Positions 36,410-48,567 are shown, numbered from the stretch's first letter. The stretch: DNA of 64,000 nucleotides from Burkholderia sp. WP9 (GCF_900104795.1 NZ_FNTG01000001.1:3534001-3598000), one strand, 5' to 3'. Notes: a model not told the origin generated them from the letters alone. Numbers and translations: made by a program.

Positions 36410-37009
36410 TCAGGACACTTCAAAGCTGAATAGTTGAGGAGCAGCCTTTCGCGATGCCTCAGCCGGCGGCGTCACCATGATGATGCTAGCGCGTAACGGA
36501 TCGCGCATGTCGATCGCCGCGCTGGTTTTACCGTCACCGTAACCACGCATCAGCGCCATCGCGATCTGAACCCATTGCGAACTGACGCCCGTATCGCCGA
36601 TGCGTCGCGCCATATCGAACGCGTCCTTCGGGTCATCGAGGTCTATATGCTGCGCGTTGTCATGCAGTGACTGGACGAGCAACGGCAATGCGCCAGGCAT
36701 ACTGCCAGTGTCGTAGAAAATGCGAGAGGGGACATCGCCCGTCGTCAGCGTGGCCTGTGCCTGCGCCCAGCCTTCCCTGATCTTTGCGATGCGCTCGGCT
36801 TTTTTCAACGGCTGGCCGTTAGTGTCACTCAGATTGATCTCAATGGGCCGATGCAAGTGGGCGAGAACCGGTGCGTTGTCGTATTCCTTGAGCTGCCAGT
36901 CGGTCCACGGGACAGGAACCCAAGGGTTTGGTTTGAATCCTTGCGGAATATGGATTGAGTTTTTGCTCCAGAACTCAGGTAGCTTTTTCTGCCAATAGTC
37001 CCACGGCAT
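36410..37009 (-). pseudogene. DUF2875 (Tla3-type T6SS adaptor) gene, 5' truncated
   Basis: About 199 codons from the conserved GFKPNPWVPVPWTDWQLKEY through APVLAHLHRPIEI to the C-terminus, matching the DUF2875 family annotated as T6SS lipase adaptors. Full proteins are ~450-500 residues, so the N-terminal half and signal are gone. In the region just upstream (37010-37060) the frame continues for a few codons (ALKGNEEMPWDYW) before breaking. No lipase gene remains nearby. Confidence 0.65.
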
Positions 37010-37129
37010 TTCCTCGTTGCCTTTCAGTGCGGTAGTACCAAACCTTGCCCGGATCAGGAGGGAAGGTGTTGAGTACCGCCGTCACCTGGCACTGGTCATC
37101 CCTATCCTTGCCCTGATTGAGACGTTTTT

Positions 37130-37249
37130 CTACATCCGCATGACACCGCCGCCGATCTTGACGTAGCTACCGTCTTCAGCAACAAGCCGAATCGACTTGG
37201 CGGTGAACTTCGTGCAGATGTCGCGTTCGCTGAGCTCTTTTTTGTTCAT
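37130..37249 (-). pseudogene. Junction relic: restriction-subunit-like start joined to VgrG beta-helix piece
   Basis: Minus-strand ATG 37249 encodes MNKKELSERDICTKF, which resembles the start of EcoEI-type HsdR subunits. It passes without a stop into TAKSIRLVAEDGSYVKIGGG, a DUF2345 phrase from VgrG, and stops near 37135. The piece is too short to be functional and probably marks an illegitimate recombination joint between a restriction locus and a T6SS cluster. The HsdR resemblance is from memory of the family start. Confidence 0.35.
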
Positions 37250-37360
37250 GCGGCAAGGGTGAGTTGTATTTCCTTGCGGTTCCGAGGTGGAGGAGGATCA
37301 AACTCTTGACCCTCACACCACACCTGCCTTTTGTAGGTTCTCAAAGTAAGTGAAAAATTC

Positions 37361-37385
37361 AGCCCTTGAAAAACAAGGCTTTTTT
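37361..37385 (+). terminator. Rho-independent terminator before the recombinase cassette
   Basis: AGCCcTTG-AAAAA-CAAGGCT forms a 7-bp stem with one bulge and a 5-base loop, followed by six T (37380-37385). On the plus strand it would stop transcription from the left shortly before the cassette genes. Confidence 0.5.
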
Positions 37386-37552
37386 CATCTCCTGTGACAA
37401 ACGCGCCCACATGGTTTTTCAGCGAACGTGAAAATTTCCCACGGTTTTGTCAAAGTTCCTGAAAATTTCCGGAGCGACAGCGTATGTTGTTGTTAGTTAA
37501 AGAGTTTTTGGGTCGCTGACGAACAGCATCAACCCGTCCCGAACGCTACCTC

Positions 37553-37583
37553 GAGCTCCATAGTTCAAACATCTATGGAGCTC
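37553..37583 (+). promoter_or_regulatory. Hairpin covering the ribosome-binding site of the first cassette gene
   Basis: GAGCTCCATAG (37553-37563) and CTATGGAGCTC (37573-37583) form a perfect 11-bp stem with a 9-base loop. The right arm contains GGAG (37577-37580), the only good ribosome-binding site for ATG 37587. In a transcript entering from outside, the hairpin would hide this site; a transcript starting inside the loop or right arm would leave it free. Some transposons protect themselves from read-through expression this way. Confidence 0.6.
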
Positions 37584-37586
37584 GCC

Positions 37587-38030
37587 ATGAAAACGGTCCA
37601 TCGGTGCATTGCCTGCGGCGTTTCTTTCGAACCGCGCCCGCAGAACAGGAATCAGCGGTACTGCTCCATGCCGGCGTGCCAGCGCGAGCGCCGAAGGCAA
37701 TGGCAACGAGCGCGACTGTGTAACGACCCCGATTACCGCGAAAATCAGAAGCACGCGCAATCGAACTGGCGCCTTCGGCATCAAGACTACTGGCAGCAAT
37801 ATCGCGCGTCCCATCCAGCGTATTGCGAGCGCAATCGCGCCATGCAACGAATACGAAACGCCATGCGATGTTCTGGTTCGATTGCAAAGGTGGATGCGTC
37901 GCCGCCTTACCAACCACTAGCATCAGGCTTTTACATTTTGCGTCGGGCGGCTGAAACCGACGATGCAAAGATGAACTCGTGCACCGTCCACATAGCCGTG
38001 CTATCTGCGCCGCGCGCCGGCGCGGGATGA
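37587..38030 (+). CDS. Small Cys-rich zinc-ribbon-like protein of the recombinase cassette
   Basis: A 147-residue protein from ATG 37587 (GGAG at 37577). N-terminal residues ~5-32 have CIACGVSF and RYCSMPACQ, a four-Cys zinc-ribbon pattern, followed by a strongly basic helix (RERRRQWQRARLC). Next is a repeat-like aromatic/basic region (DYRENQKHAQSNWRLRHQDY, then RASHPAYCERNRAMQRIRN) and a C-terminal beta part (SGFYILRRA, MNSCTVHIAVLS). It looks like a nucleic-acid-binding protein. Relics of the same family lie at 10213 and 15681, the latter also directly before a recombinase relic, so it belongs with the recombinase. Function is unknown. Confidence 0.75.
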   Translation: MKTVHRCIACGVSFEPRPQNRNQRYCSMPACQRERRRQWQRARLCNDPDYRENQKHAQSNWRLRHQDYWQQYRASHPAYCERNRAMQRIRNAMRCSGSIAKVDASPPYQPLASGFYILRRAAETDDAKMNSCTVHIAVLSAPRAGAG

Positions 38031-38132
38031 TTGCAAAGAGATGACGTGTTCGACTTCGACGTCTGGCCTGCTACCTTAGCTTTGTAACCGCTCCCAATGA
38101 ACGCCATCGCGGAAGCAACGCGCCAGCGTTTC

Positions 38133-38147
38133 AAAGTAGAGATCTGC
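38133..38147 (+). promoter_or_regulatory. Conserved intergenic motif before the serine recombinase
   Basis: AAAGTAGAGATCTGC here and AAAGTGGAGATCTGC at 16144-16158 differ at one base, although the surrounding intergenic sequence of the intact and relic cassettes has diverged. It lies 65-80 bases before each recombinase start. It could be an operator, a promoter part or a recombinase/ParB site; which one cannot be told from sequence. Confidence 0.4.
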
Positions 38148-38212
38148 GTTGGCCGGAACTCGCCGGAACGCTGTTCAGAGAGCGAGAATTCAATGCTCGC
38201 CGGAGTAGGACC

Positions 38213-39781
38213 GTGCCGTTCTATCAAACAGGCGTTGATCTAGTTGCAGCGCGGGCTCCGACGATACGGGCCGCTGAGTATGTGCGCATGTCGACCGAGC
38301 ATCAGCAATACTCGACCGAAAACCAGCGCGACAAGATCCGTGACTACGCTGCCCGGCGCGGCATGGAGATCGTTAGGACATACGCCGACGAGGGGAAAAG
38401 TGGCCTGCGTATCGACGGGCGTCAGGCTCTACAGCAGCTGATCAAAGACGTCGAAAGTGGGCACGCGGATTTTCAGGAAATCCTCGTTTATGACGTGAGT
38501 CGCTGGGGGCGATTCCAGGACGCGGACGAAAGCGCGTACTACGAGTATGTCTGTCGCCGTCGCGGTATCCAGGTGGCGTACTGTGCTGAACAGTTCGAAA
38601 ACGACGGCTCGCCTGTCGCCACCATCGTCAAGGGTGTCAAGCGCGCGATGGCCGGCGAATACAGCCGGGAATTGTCGGCGAAGGTGTTCGCGGGCCAGTG
38701 TCGATTGATCGAGCTCGGATTTCGCCAAGGCGGTCCCGCCGGATACGGATTACGACGCGTGCTTGTCGATCAGCATGGCCTTATGAAAGCGGAACTGTGT
38801 CGCGGTGAGCACAAGAGTCTTCAAACGGATAGGGTCATCCTGGTGCCAGGACCCGAAAGCGAAATCAGGATCGTAAACCTGATCTATAGCTGGTTCATCA
38901 ACGAGTCGCTCAACGAATATGAAATTGCGGCACGATTGAATGGCATGCGGGTCCGCACAGATCTTGATCGTGAATGGACTCGCGCAACTGTGCGGGAGGT
39001 GCTAACCAACGAGAAATATATCGGCAACAACGTCTATAACCGTGTGTCGTTCAAGCTAAAGAAGATGCGCGTGACAAATGCGCCTGATATGTGGATCCGT
39101 AAGGAAGCGGCGTTTCAGTCGATTGTACCGAGCGAGGTTTTTTACACAGCGCAAGGCATCATGCGAGCACGAGCGCGGCGCTATTCGAACGAGGAACTTA
39201 TTGAGCGGCTGCGCAACTTATATCGCAGTAGAGGCTTTTTGTCAGGCGTCGTCATTGATGAGACAGAGGGGATGCCATCCACATCCGTCTATGTGTACCG
39301 CTTCGGCAGCCTGATTCGAGCCTATCAAAGCGTCGGCTTCACGCCCGGTCGTGACTACCGATACATCGAGACTAACCGCTTCCTGCGGCAACTACATCCG
39401 GAGGTCGTAGCCCAGACGGAGAAGAAGATTGCTGACCTTGGCGGTGCCGTGCTTCGAGACCCGGCGACAGATCTCCTCACCGTCAACAATGAGTTCACCG
39501 CTTGCCTTGTTCTAGCTCGCTGCCAAAAACAGGAGAACGGCCTGAATCATTGGAAAGTCCGTTTCGACACCAGTCTTCTGCCGGACATCACGGTTGCGGT
39601 GCGGCTCAATCACGCAAATTCGGCCGCGCTCGACTATTACCTTCTACCGAGACTCGATTTTGGTCAACAGCGCATCAGCCTCGCAGATCAGAACGCCGTT
39701 GAATTTGAGAGCTATCGATTCGACACGCTGGATTATCTGTACGGCATGGCAGAGCGGGCGCGTCTGCGGAGGGTGGCATGA
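38213..39781 (+). CDS. Large serine recombinase
   Basis: A 522-residue recombinase. Start GTG 38213 follows GGAGTAGGACC and aligns with the relic start at 16223. The N-terminal catalytic domain (residues ~20-165) has the nucleophile region AAEYVRMSTEHQ, then YADEGKSGLRIDGR and VYDVSRWGRFQDADESAYYE. The recombinase domain follows (FRQGGPAGYGLRRV, MRVRTDLDREWTRATVREVL and TNEKYIGNNVYNR). The C-terminal ~200 residues lack the usual Cys-rich zinc ribbon and long coiled coil; DNA contact may be helped by the separate Cys-rich protein. It overlaps the next gene by ATGA. Expected to integrate, excise or invert DNA. Confidence 0.9.
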   Translation: MPFYQTGVDLVAARAPTIRAAEYVRMSTEHQQYSTENQRDKIRDYAARRGMEIVRTYADEGKSGLRIDGRQALQQLIKDVESGHADFQEILVYDVSRWGRFQDADESAYYEYVCRRRGIQVAYCAEQFENDGSPVATIVKGVKRAMAGEYSRELSAKVFAGQCRLIELGFRQGGPAGYGLRRVLVDQHGLMKAELCRGEHKSLQTDRVILVPGPESEIRIVNLIYSWFINESLNEYEIAARLNGMRVRTDLDREWTRATVREVLTNEKYIGNNVYNRVSFKLKKMRVTNAPDMWIRKEAAFQSIVPSEVFYTAQGIMRARARRYSNEELIERLRNLYRSRGFLSGVVIDETEGMPSTSVYVYRFGSLIRAYQSVGFTPGRDYRYIETNRFLRQLHPEVVAQTEKKIADLGGAVLRDPATDLLTVNNEFTACLVLARCQKQENGLNHWKVRFDTSLLPDITVAVRLNHANSAALDYYLLPRLDFGQQRISLADQNAVEFESYRFDTLDYLYGMAERARLRRVA

Positions 39782-40680
39782 TCCAGCGCCAGCAGAAAGG
39801 CGAAGTGCGGATGATTCCAGTCGATCAGGTTGAGGTAATCAACCCGCGCGAACGCAATGGGCGTCTATTCGACGAAATCGTTGGCAACATCAAGGCGATT
39901 GGATTGAAAAAACCAATCCTGGTCACTCCGCGAGCCACTGCGGCGGGTGTCGAACGGTATCTGTTGGTGTGCGGTGAGGGCCGGCTGAAAGCATTCAGGT
40001 CGCTTGGCGAAACTACGATCCCCGCGCTTGTCGTGAACGTAAGCGATGAGGACGCGTTCATCATGAGTCTCGCCGAGAATATTGCTCGTCGGCAATGCCG
40101 CCCACTCGAACTCCTCGCCGGCATACGACAACTTAAAGAACAGGGGTATTCATCAAAGGCGATTGCGGAAAAAACCGGGCTCACGCCGCATTACGTCCAG
40201 GGAATTCTGGCATTGCTACATCAAGGCGAGGAGCGTCTTGTCATTGCGGTTGAGAAAGGTCACATCCCTTTGAACGCTGCGCTCGCAATTGTCGGCGCCG
40301 GCGACGATGATATGGCTGTTCAAGCCGCGCTTCAGGAAGCCTATGAATCGGGCAAACTGCGCGGGAAGCAGCTGATGAGCGCGCGCCGAATCATCGAGCG
40401 CAGGAAAGTGCTCGGACGATCGGCAGGACGTAACATGTCCGGCAAGACGGCTGACGTCACAACTTCCAGTCTGGTCCGAACCTATCAGAATGAGGTGGAA
40501 CGGCAAAAAGCGATGGTAAGAAAGGCAGAATTTGCGCAGCAACGGCTGGTGTTCGTCGTGGGCGCACTACGCCAGATGCTCGCAGATGAGAATTTCGTGA
40601 ACCTGCTACGAGCTGAGGGGTTGGCTACACTGCCGAAATATCTCGCCGACAGGGTATGGGCGAGTGGGAGCCACATATGA
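39778..40680 (+). CDS. ParB/RepB-like DNA-binding protein 1 of the cassette
   Basis: A 300-residue protein. Residues ~12-110 form the ParB/Srx N-terminal domain (VEVINPRERNGRLFDEIVGN, then VCGEGRLKAFRSLG, ENIARRQ with the conserved Glu-Asn and Arg pair). A helix-turn-helix follows at 118-145 (YSSKAIAEKTGLTPHYVQGI). The rest resembles the RepB partition C-terminal helical domain. No ParA partner is present. It overlaps the recombinase stop and its own stop overlaps the next start, so recombinase and both ParB-like proteins are made in fixed ratio. A role as directionality or site-organising factor is inference. Confidence 0.85.
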   Translation: MIQRQQKGEVRMIPVDQVEVINPRERNGRLFDEIVGNIKAIGLKKPILVTPRATAAGVERYLLVCGEGRLKAFRSLGETTIPALVVNVSDEDAFIMSLAENIARRQCRPLELLAGIRQLKEQGYSSKAIAEKTGLTPHYVQGILALLHQGEERLVIAVEKGHIPLNAALAIVGAGDDDMAVQAALQEAYESGKLRGKQLMSARRIIERRKVLGRSAGRNMSGKTADVTTSSLVRTYQNEVERQKAMVRKAEFAQQRLVFVVGALRQMLADENFVNLLRAEGLATLPKYLADRVWASGSHI

Positions 40681-41579
40681 CTGGCGTCACACTCGGTTTC
40701 ATCCCCGAGCCGCTGTCGGTGCCGGTTGCCTGCATACTTCCATCGCGCAGGACCCCGGTGGCGATCATCGATTCGCGCAAATTCAAGCAGATCAGGAGCT
40801 CGATCGAGGAAGTTGGTCTGATCGAACCGCTGTCAGTGACAGCAGTAGACCAGACGTTCGGTCAGCATGTGCTTCTCGATGGTCACCTGCGTCTGATTGC
40901 CATGCAGGAGCTCGGGTTTGTGGAAGCTTCCTGCCTTGTAGCAACCGACGACGAGAGCTACACGTACAACAATCGAGTCAACCGACTGTCCACCATCCAG
41001 GAGCACTATATGATCCGGCGGGTCGTCGAGCGCGGCGTGTCTCCAGAGCGCCTGGCAAAGGCTCTGGCAGTCGACGTGTCGCAGATAATCAAAAAAATGT
41101 CGTTGCTCGATGGTATATGCCAGGAGGCCGCAGAGCTTCTGAAGGACCGCCAATTTTCGGCGGAGTTGGTCCGCGCTATCCGCAAAATGAAACCGACACG
41201 TCAGGTCGAATGCGTTGAGCTGATGACCGCGGCTAACAACGTGACCGTATCCTACGCTGAGGCGCTACTCGTTGCCACGCCCGCCAGCCGCCTGGTCGAT
41301 GGGAAGAAGCCCCCAAAACTGAGCGGTGTCAGTCCTGAACAGATGATCAAGATGGAGCGGGAGATGAGCAATTTACAAACGCAGTACAAACTCGTGGAGC
41401 AAACCTATGGTCAGGACGTGCTTAATCTCGTCCTCGCAAAGGGGTATCTTGCCCGACTGCTCGAAAACGGGCCTGTCAGTGCTTATTTGCGGCAGCGGCA
41501 ACCTGATTTGCTGGCAGAAATCGCAACAATCGTTGAAACCGTTTCTCTCGATCAACAGCAGTTCAACGTCACGACCTGA
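40677..41579 (+). CDS. ParB/RepB-like DNA-binding protein 2 of the cassette
   Basis: A 300-residue protein from ATG 40677, which overlaps the previous stop as ATGA. It shows the same overall plan: ParB-like N-terminus (VAIIDSRKFKQIRSSIEEVG, then LLDGHLRLIAMQELGF), a helix-turn-helix near 120-145 (SPERLAKALAVDVSQIIKKM) and a RepB-type C-terminus with a coiled-coil helix (MIKMEREMSNLQTQYKLVEQ). The usual GERR motif of ParB is replaced by LDGHLR. The two proteins are clearly different from each other, so they may form a heteromer. The cassette ends here; 41580-41820 holds no gene. Confidence 0.85.
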   Translation: MTGVTLGFIPEPLSVPVACILPSRRTPVAIIDSRKFKQIRSSIEEVGLIEPLSVTAVDQTFGQHVLLDGHLRLIAMQELGFVEASCLVATDDESYTYNNRVNRLSTIQEHYMIRRVVERGVSPERLAKALAVDVSQIIKKMSLLDGICQEAAELLKDRQFSAELVRAIRKMKPTRQVECVELMTAANNVTVSYAEALLVATPASRLVDGKKPPKLSGVSPEQMIKMEREMSNLQTQYKLVEQTYGQDVLNLVLAKGYLARLLENGPVSAYLRQRQPDLLAEIATIVETVSLDQQQFNVTT

Positions 41580-41820
41580 TCTGCACCCCTTGAGGACCTC
41601 AGGGTCGTATCCTGCGCCTGGAGTATCCAATGCACATAATCACTGTCTACCGCTTCTGAATGACGACCTCCATAGCTGAAGTAAGTACATCATCGCCTAC
41701 AATTAATTGCCTGATCATCGTTGCACGCGTGAAGTATTTTTCGCATCGAGCTATGATTCCAAAGATAACTAACAATTTCTCGATCGATTTCGCGTCTGAT
41801 GCACAAGTTCACGCGCGAAT

Positions 41821-44800
41821 TTGAAATTCGGGAGTGGCCTAAAGAAGTACATTTCCTTCGGGGGACAGTTGAATAACAACAGGCAGTTGCAGGACGCATA
41901 CCGCACCTTCAGGCTCCAAACGTTGGAGCAATGCGGGTCTGAAGCCGACAACGATACGAGCCTATATAACTTGGTTCAAGAGGATGTTCATCCCAGCCGG
42001 GTCCTGCGTGGAAGGATCAGCCGGTTTCGACGTCATCTTGCTTTCTACGGTACGGAGATGCTGCAGAATGCACCTCAGTTCGAACCCCATCTTCGCCGCG
42101 CCCTTGGCATACCTCCGCGCCTCGACATCACGACTGGCAAATGGGCAATAGCCCGCCAATATGGCCTGCTCTTCTGCCCTATGATCATCGCAATGCGCCG
42201 TGCACGTGCGCTGCTGGGACGAGTGCGTTCCTACGAAGGTCGAGAATTCATATTCAAGTTGTTTATCGAACGCTCCTTGCCCGGCCACTTCTACTACACT
42301 CCATCACTCGATTTCTCGCTGAGACACCTGCGACTTCCCCGATCTTTCGAAGAACTCAAGAAAATCAACTATCTGAACATCGGTTGGACAAAGGCCGCGC
42401 ATCACGTCGGACTACGAAGTCCAGTGGAAATTGCTCAGCTTATCGAAGGTCAAGCCTCACGACTTTCCGGCGCGTTTGTATATATGCTGGCTGAGGAACG
42501 CGTCATTCGCTCAAAGGAAGAGTTTGACTGGGTCCCTGAACGCGATCGGTACAACGATCGAAGGACACCAGACGCGAAGGAGCTAAGAGAGGCCAGGCGG
42601 ATAGTTCGAATCTTGCTTGAATACGATGTCGACCGCCGTCTGGTTGCGGGCCTGTTTAGATTTTTTATCAACCGGTGCTCCCCAGATGGTTTGAAAGAAA
42701 CACTGGCCGCGCTGCGTGACGGTGGTGTGGACGACCTATCAGCCGTCTTTGCTGCGCTACCTGAACCTGTCTTGTTCGCTTCTGTCGGGCGTTGGCGATT
42801 TCTGATTGATACCTTCGATGTTCGATCGGCTAAGGGCCTGGCGCAGTTCCACAGATTACTTGAGTCGGAGCGCCCAATTTCAGAGCCACTCGCCCGTGCC
42901 TTGCTTGCGTTAGGTGCGACCCCGCTAGAGCTGGTGGCATGCCAGTCATTGCTACTAGCCGTAAACGACCAAGAAAGTGAAAACCCGCCGATCTCGGAAC
43001 TGAAGCTTCTTGCGGGAGCGCCCTATCGCCTGGGAATCGAACAGATCGCCGAAGCAAGGCACTACCTACGTAAGCCAAGCGAGTTGAGAGAATTCCTAGC
43101 CGTTCTGGAGCGACATGGATACACAGAGCCGCAAGCGGTGCTCGCGTTTCAGCCATGTTATGGAGCGGTGAGGCCCCGCGCCCTTTGCAAGCTCCTCGCG
43201 ATTGTGGGTAGCCGTCGCAACGGTCACCCGCCCGAGGTTGTCGCGGAGTGGGTTCGCCAGGCAGCAGATAGAGGATACATCGAGTCTTATGAGTATCTGG
43301 TCAGCGCCTTGGAAATGCCGAATATTGCCCATCTAAATCAATCTCTAAAGTTGAGTCCAATTGGACCGGCAATTTTGCGTTATCTCGTGGAGGATCGAGG
43401 ACTGCGTACCCTGAAGGCCATACGCGATTGGTATTACCGCGACGCTGCAGGAATACATAGCGTGCGGATGTGGGGATCGCCGGATGTGGTTGATAAGACG
43501 TTGCTTGATGACGCGTTTGAGCGCAAGAACTTCAACGTCCTTGAAGGCAATCGCCAATGTGTCGGCGAGGCCATCGGTCGACGGATCTCACCGAGTATGG
43601 GCCCGTTCCCATTCGAAGCTGATGAGGCAACAAAGGAACTGTACCGCTCGACCAAGGACGAACTTCAACGTCGCGAACGCGAAACACTCGCGCCAATGCT
43701 TCCTTCCATATTGGGCAAGATGCAAGGCATCTTGGTTGGTAGCATCCTGGACTATGCGTGGGGACCAGCAGAGGCCATAGACACACAACTGGCCTTGCTG
43801 AACCCCTTATTGGATGAACTTAAAAACGGTGCAGGTCCGAGTGGGCCGGATTTAAGTCCAATGGAGGCCGAAGCCATAGCGCTGGTCTACCGAACAACTG
43901 TTCGTGAGATCAACACGAATTGGCTAAAGCTAATAGGACGGCAGTCGGATATCGCTCATCTAAACCCGACAACGCGCTATCCGATGGTGTGGAAAGGCGC
44001 GCAACGACGTCTCACAAAGTCGCTCGATCGCCGCGGCCTCTTCGCACTGGCCAAAGCTGCTCGGTTCGCCACCGATTTCAACACTGGTTTGGCTACGGAC
44101 ATGTCCACAGCATGTATGCATCTCAGCCCCAAACGGCTGGGAGACCCCGCTGCGGACGTCTGGTCACTGGCACGACACCTTGGCGTTCTTCTGGCGGTTG
44201 CACGAAAAGATTCTGTTGTAGCACCTTGGGTCGACGGCGGTTTCGAGGCCATCGCCAAAATCGACGAAGAGGGCTCCGAGGCGTACCAGCAAATCGAAGA
44301 GTTGTGTACCTTCTTTGATGCCGCGCTAGGTGACGGGCTCGACGCGCAGTCGAAGAAGTTTCTGAGTTCACTTGGGGACGTCGAAGCCGCGAGTCTCGCC
44401 TCAAGGCTAGGTGCGAATTGGCACGAGGATTCTTTGACCGCGCGTGCGGATATCCAAGAAGCGTTTGCGCTTTGTCGGCAAAGAGTGGTTGAGATCTATT
44501 CGAAGTGGGCCCAGAAGGAAAAAAAGAAATTTGCCCTCGAAGACGCAGACGGCCGATGTACGCGCCTTATGGCAATCGTATCCAAATCGCCCGCTGCATT
44601 CTTTGCCAAGGATGCGGCCAAGTTATGCACTCGCGGAAATATTGAAATGTGGCAGGAAGCACGCCACGCTCATCTCGTGGTATTTGACGAGAGCGACAAG
44701 CGTATCGCAGGTATGGCGTTGCTTTATTTCGAGGTGGTACCAACCCTGCATCGCAGCATTCCTACACTGATTATTCGCGCGATCAATCCAATGGAAGACG

Positions 44801-45198
44801 GTATCGCACACCATACGGCAACCTCGATTGTCGATGCGTTTTTTGATGTGGCGATTCGTATCGCAGAAGTTAGCGGCTTGGCTGCGGTAGCTTTCCCTTC
44901 TGACGGCGGGATGCACCTTCTATCAAACCACAGAGATATTGAAGGCGACATTAAGAGCCGATACGTTTCGCCTTCGGTATATATGAGCGGCAAACCGATA
45001 GCTGCGGATATGGCTGGGTCTGTTGCGTCGTGGCGAAAAAGGCCAAAACGTCTCAATGTTTCATTCGACGCCTATGAGCGAGGACGCTCTCGAGTAGGCG
45101 AAATATACGCAATCTGGCATGCTGGGTTTTCGAAGGCCAGCTCACCGCGGAACGCAGTAAGCGAGATCGATTCTTCGCCGGCCTCGCTGTACGATTAA
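41821..45198 (+). CDS. 1,125-residue protein of unknown function
   Basis: The frame opens after a stop at 41797 and has no ATG at its start. TTG 41821 lacks a ribosome-binding site; TTG 41869, preceded by GGGGGACA, is a good alternative. The protein is soluble, mostly helical and without any P-loop or nuclease motif I can see. A distinct C-terminal alpha/beta domain covers ~930-1100 (MWQEARHAHLVVFDESDKRI, IPTLIIRAINPMEDGIAHHT, AVAFPSDGGMHLLSNH), which faintly recalls acyltransferase-like or peptidase-like folds. It directly follows the recombinase cassette and may be cargo or the host sequence next to the insertion. I do not recognise the family. Confidence 0.6.
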   Translation: MKFGSGLKKYISFGGQLNNNRQLQDAYRTFRLQTLEQCGSEADNDTSLYNLVQEDVHPSRVLRGRISRFRRHLAFYGTEMLQNAPQFEPHLRRALGIPPRLDITTGKWAIARQYGLLFCPMIIAMRRARALLGRVRSYEGREFIFKLFIERSLPGHFYYTPSLDFSLRHLRLPRSFEELKKINYLNIGWTKAAHHVGLRSPVEIAQLIEGQASRLSGAFVYMLAEERVIRSKEEFDWVPERDRYNDRRTPDAKELREARRIVRILLEYDVDRRLVAGLFRFFINRCSPDGLKETLAALRDGGVDDLSAVFAALPEPVLFASVGRWRFLIDTFDVRSAKGLAQFHRLLESERPISEPLARALLALGATPLELVACQSLLLAVNDQESENPPISELKLLAGAPYRLGIEQIAEARHYLRKPSELREFLAVLERHGYTEPQAVLAFQPCYGAVRPRALCKLLAIVGSRRNGHPPEVVAEWVRQAADRGYIESYEYLVSALEMPNIAHLNQSLKLSPIGPAILRYLVEDRGLRTLKAIRDWYYRDAAGIHSVRMWGSPDVVDKTLLDDAFERKNFNVLEGNRQCVGEAIGRRISPSMGPFPFEADEATKELYRSTKDELQRRERETLAPMLPSILGKMQGILVGSILDYAWGPAEAIDTQLALLNPLLDELKNGAGPSGPDLSPMEAEAIALVYRTTVREINTNWLKLIGRQSDIAHLNPTTRYPMVWKGAQRRLTKSLDRRGLFALAKAARFATDFNTGLATDMSTACMHLSPKRLGDPAADVWSLARHLGVLLAVARKDSVVAPWVDGGFEAIAKIDEEGSEAYQQIEELCTFFDAALGDGLDAQSKKFLSSLGDVEAASLASRLGANWHEDSLTARADIQEAFALCRQRVVEIYSKWAQKEKKKFALEDADGRCTRLMAIVSKSPAAFFAKDAAKLCTRGNIEMWQEARHAHLVVFDESDKRIAGMALLYFEVVPTLHRSIPTLIIRAINPMEDGIAHHTATSIVDAFFDVAIRIAEVSGLAAVAFPSDGGMHLLSNHRDIEGDIKSRYVSPSVYMSGKPIAADMAGSVASWRKRPKRLNVSFDAYERGRSRVGEIYAIWHAGFSKASSPRNAVSEIDSSPASLYD

Positions 45199-45350
45199 CT
45201 AGAGCCCCCACTGTCTCGTGACAGACGGTGAACTATCAATCATGTGAGGCGCTTGCAGCGGTTGCCCACGCTGCGGCGGCAAAACTTATGGCTGGATGAT
45301 TACGATTCTCAAAAAAACTTTTCGACCGGATCGACGTTCTGCAGACTGCG

Positions 45351-45397
45351 AACCCGATCGTGGCGCCCAGCGAAAGTTGGGTGCCACGATCGGGTTT
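45351..45397. terminator. Strong hairpin between convergent genes
   Basis: AACCCGATCGTGGCGCCC (45351-45368) pairs with the reverse-complementary arm at 45379-45396 over 18 bp with one G-U pair; the loop is AGCGAAAGTT. It lies between the 1,125-residue gene (plus) and hsdR (minus), which converge, so a bidirectional terminator is the simplest reading. No real T-tract follows on either strand, which weakens the Rho-independent call. Confidence 0.5.
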
Positions 45398-45486
45398 GCT
45401 ACTGCTCAATGTGTGAACACGCAACCTTTCAAAGTCCGACTAGCTATGACATAGTCAAAACGCGGTACATATGAGCCCATGATAAG

Positions 45487-48567
<3,081 letters not shown>

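Noticed and set aside
39778-41579. Plasmid partition system and thus a plasmid origin of the window
   Set aside because: Two ParB/RepB-like proteins but no ParA and no replication initiator; they are coupled to a recombinase instead.
45351-45397. Textbook Rho-independent terminator
   Set aside because: The hairpin is strong but there is no T-tract on either strand, so I list it only as a hairpin with probable terminator role.
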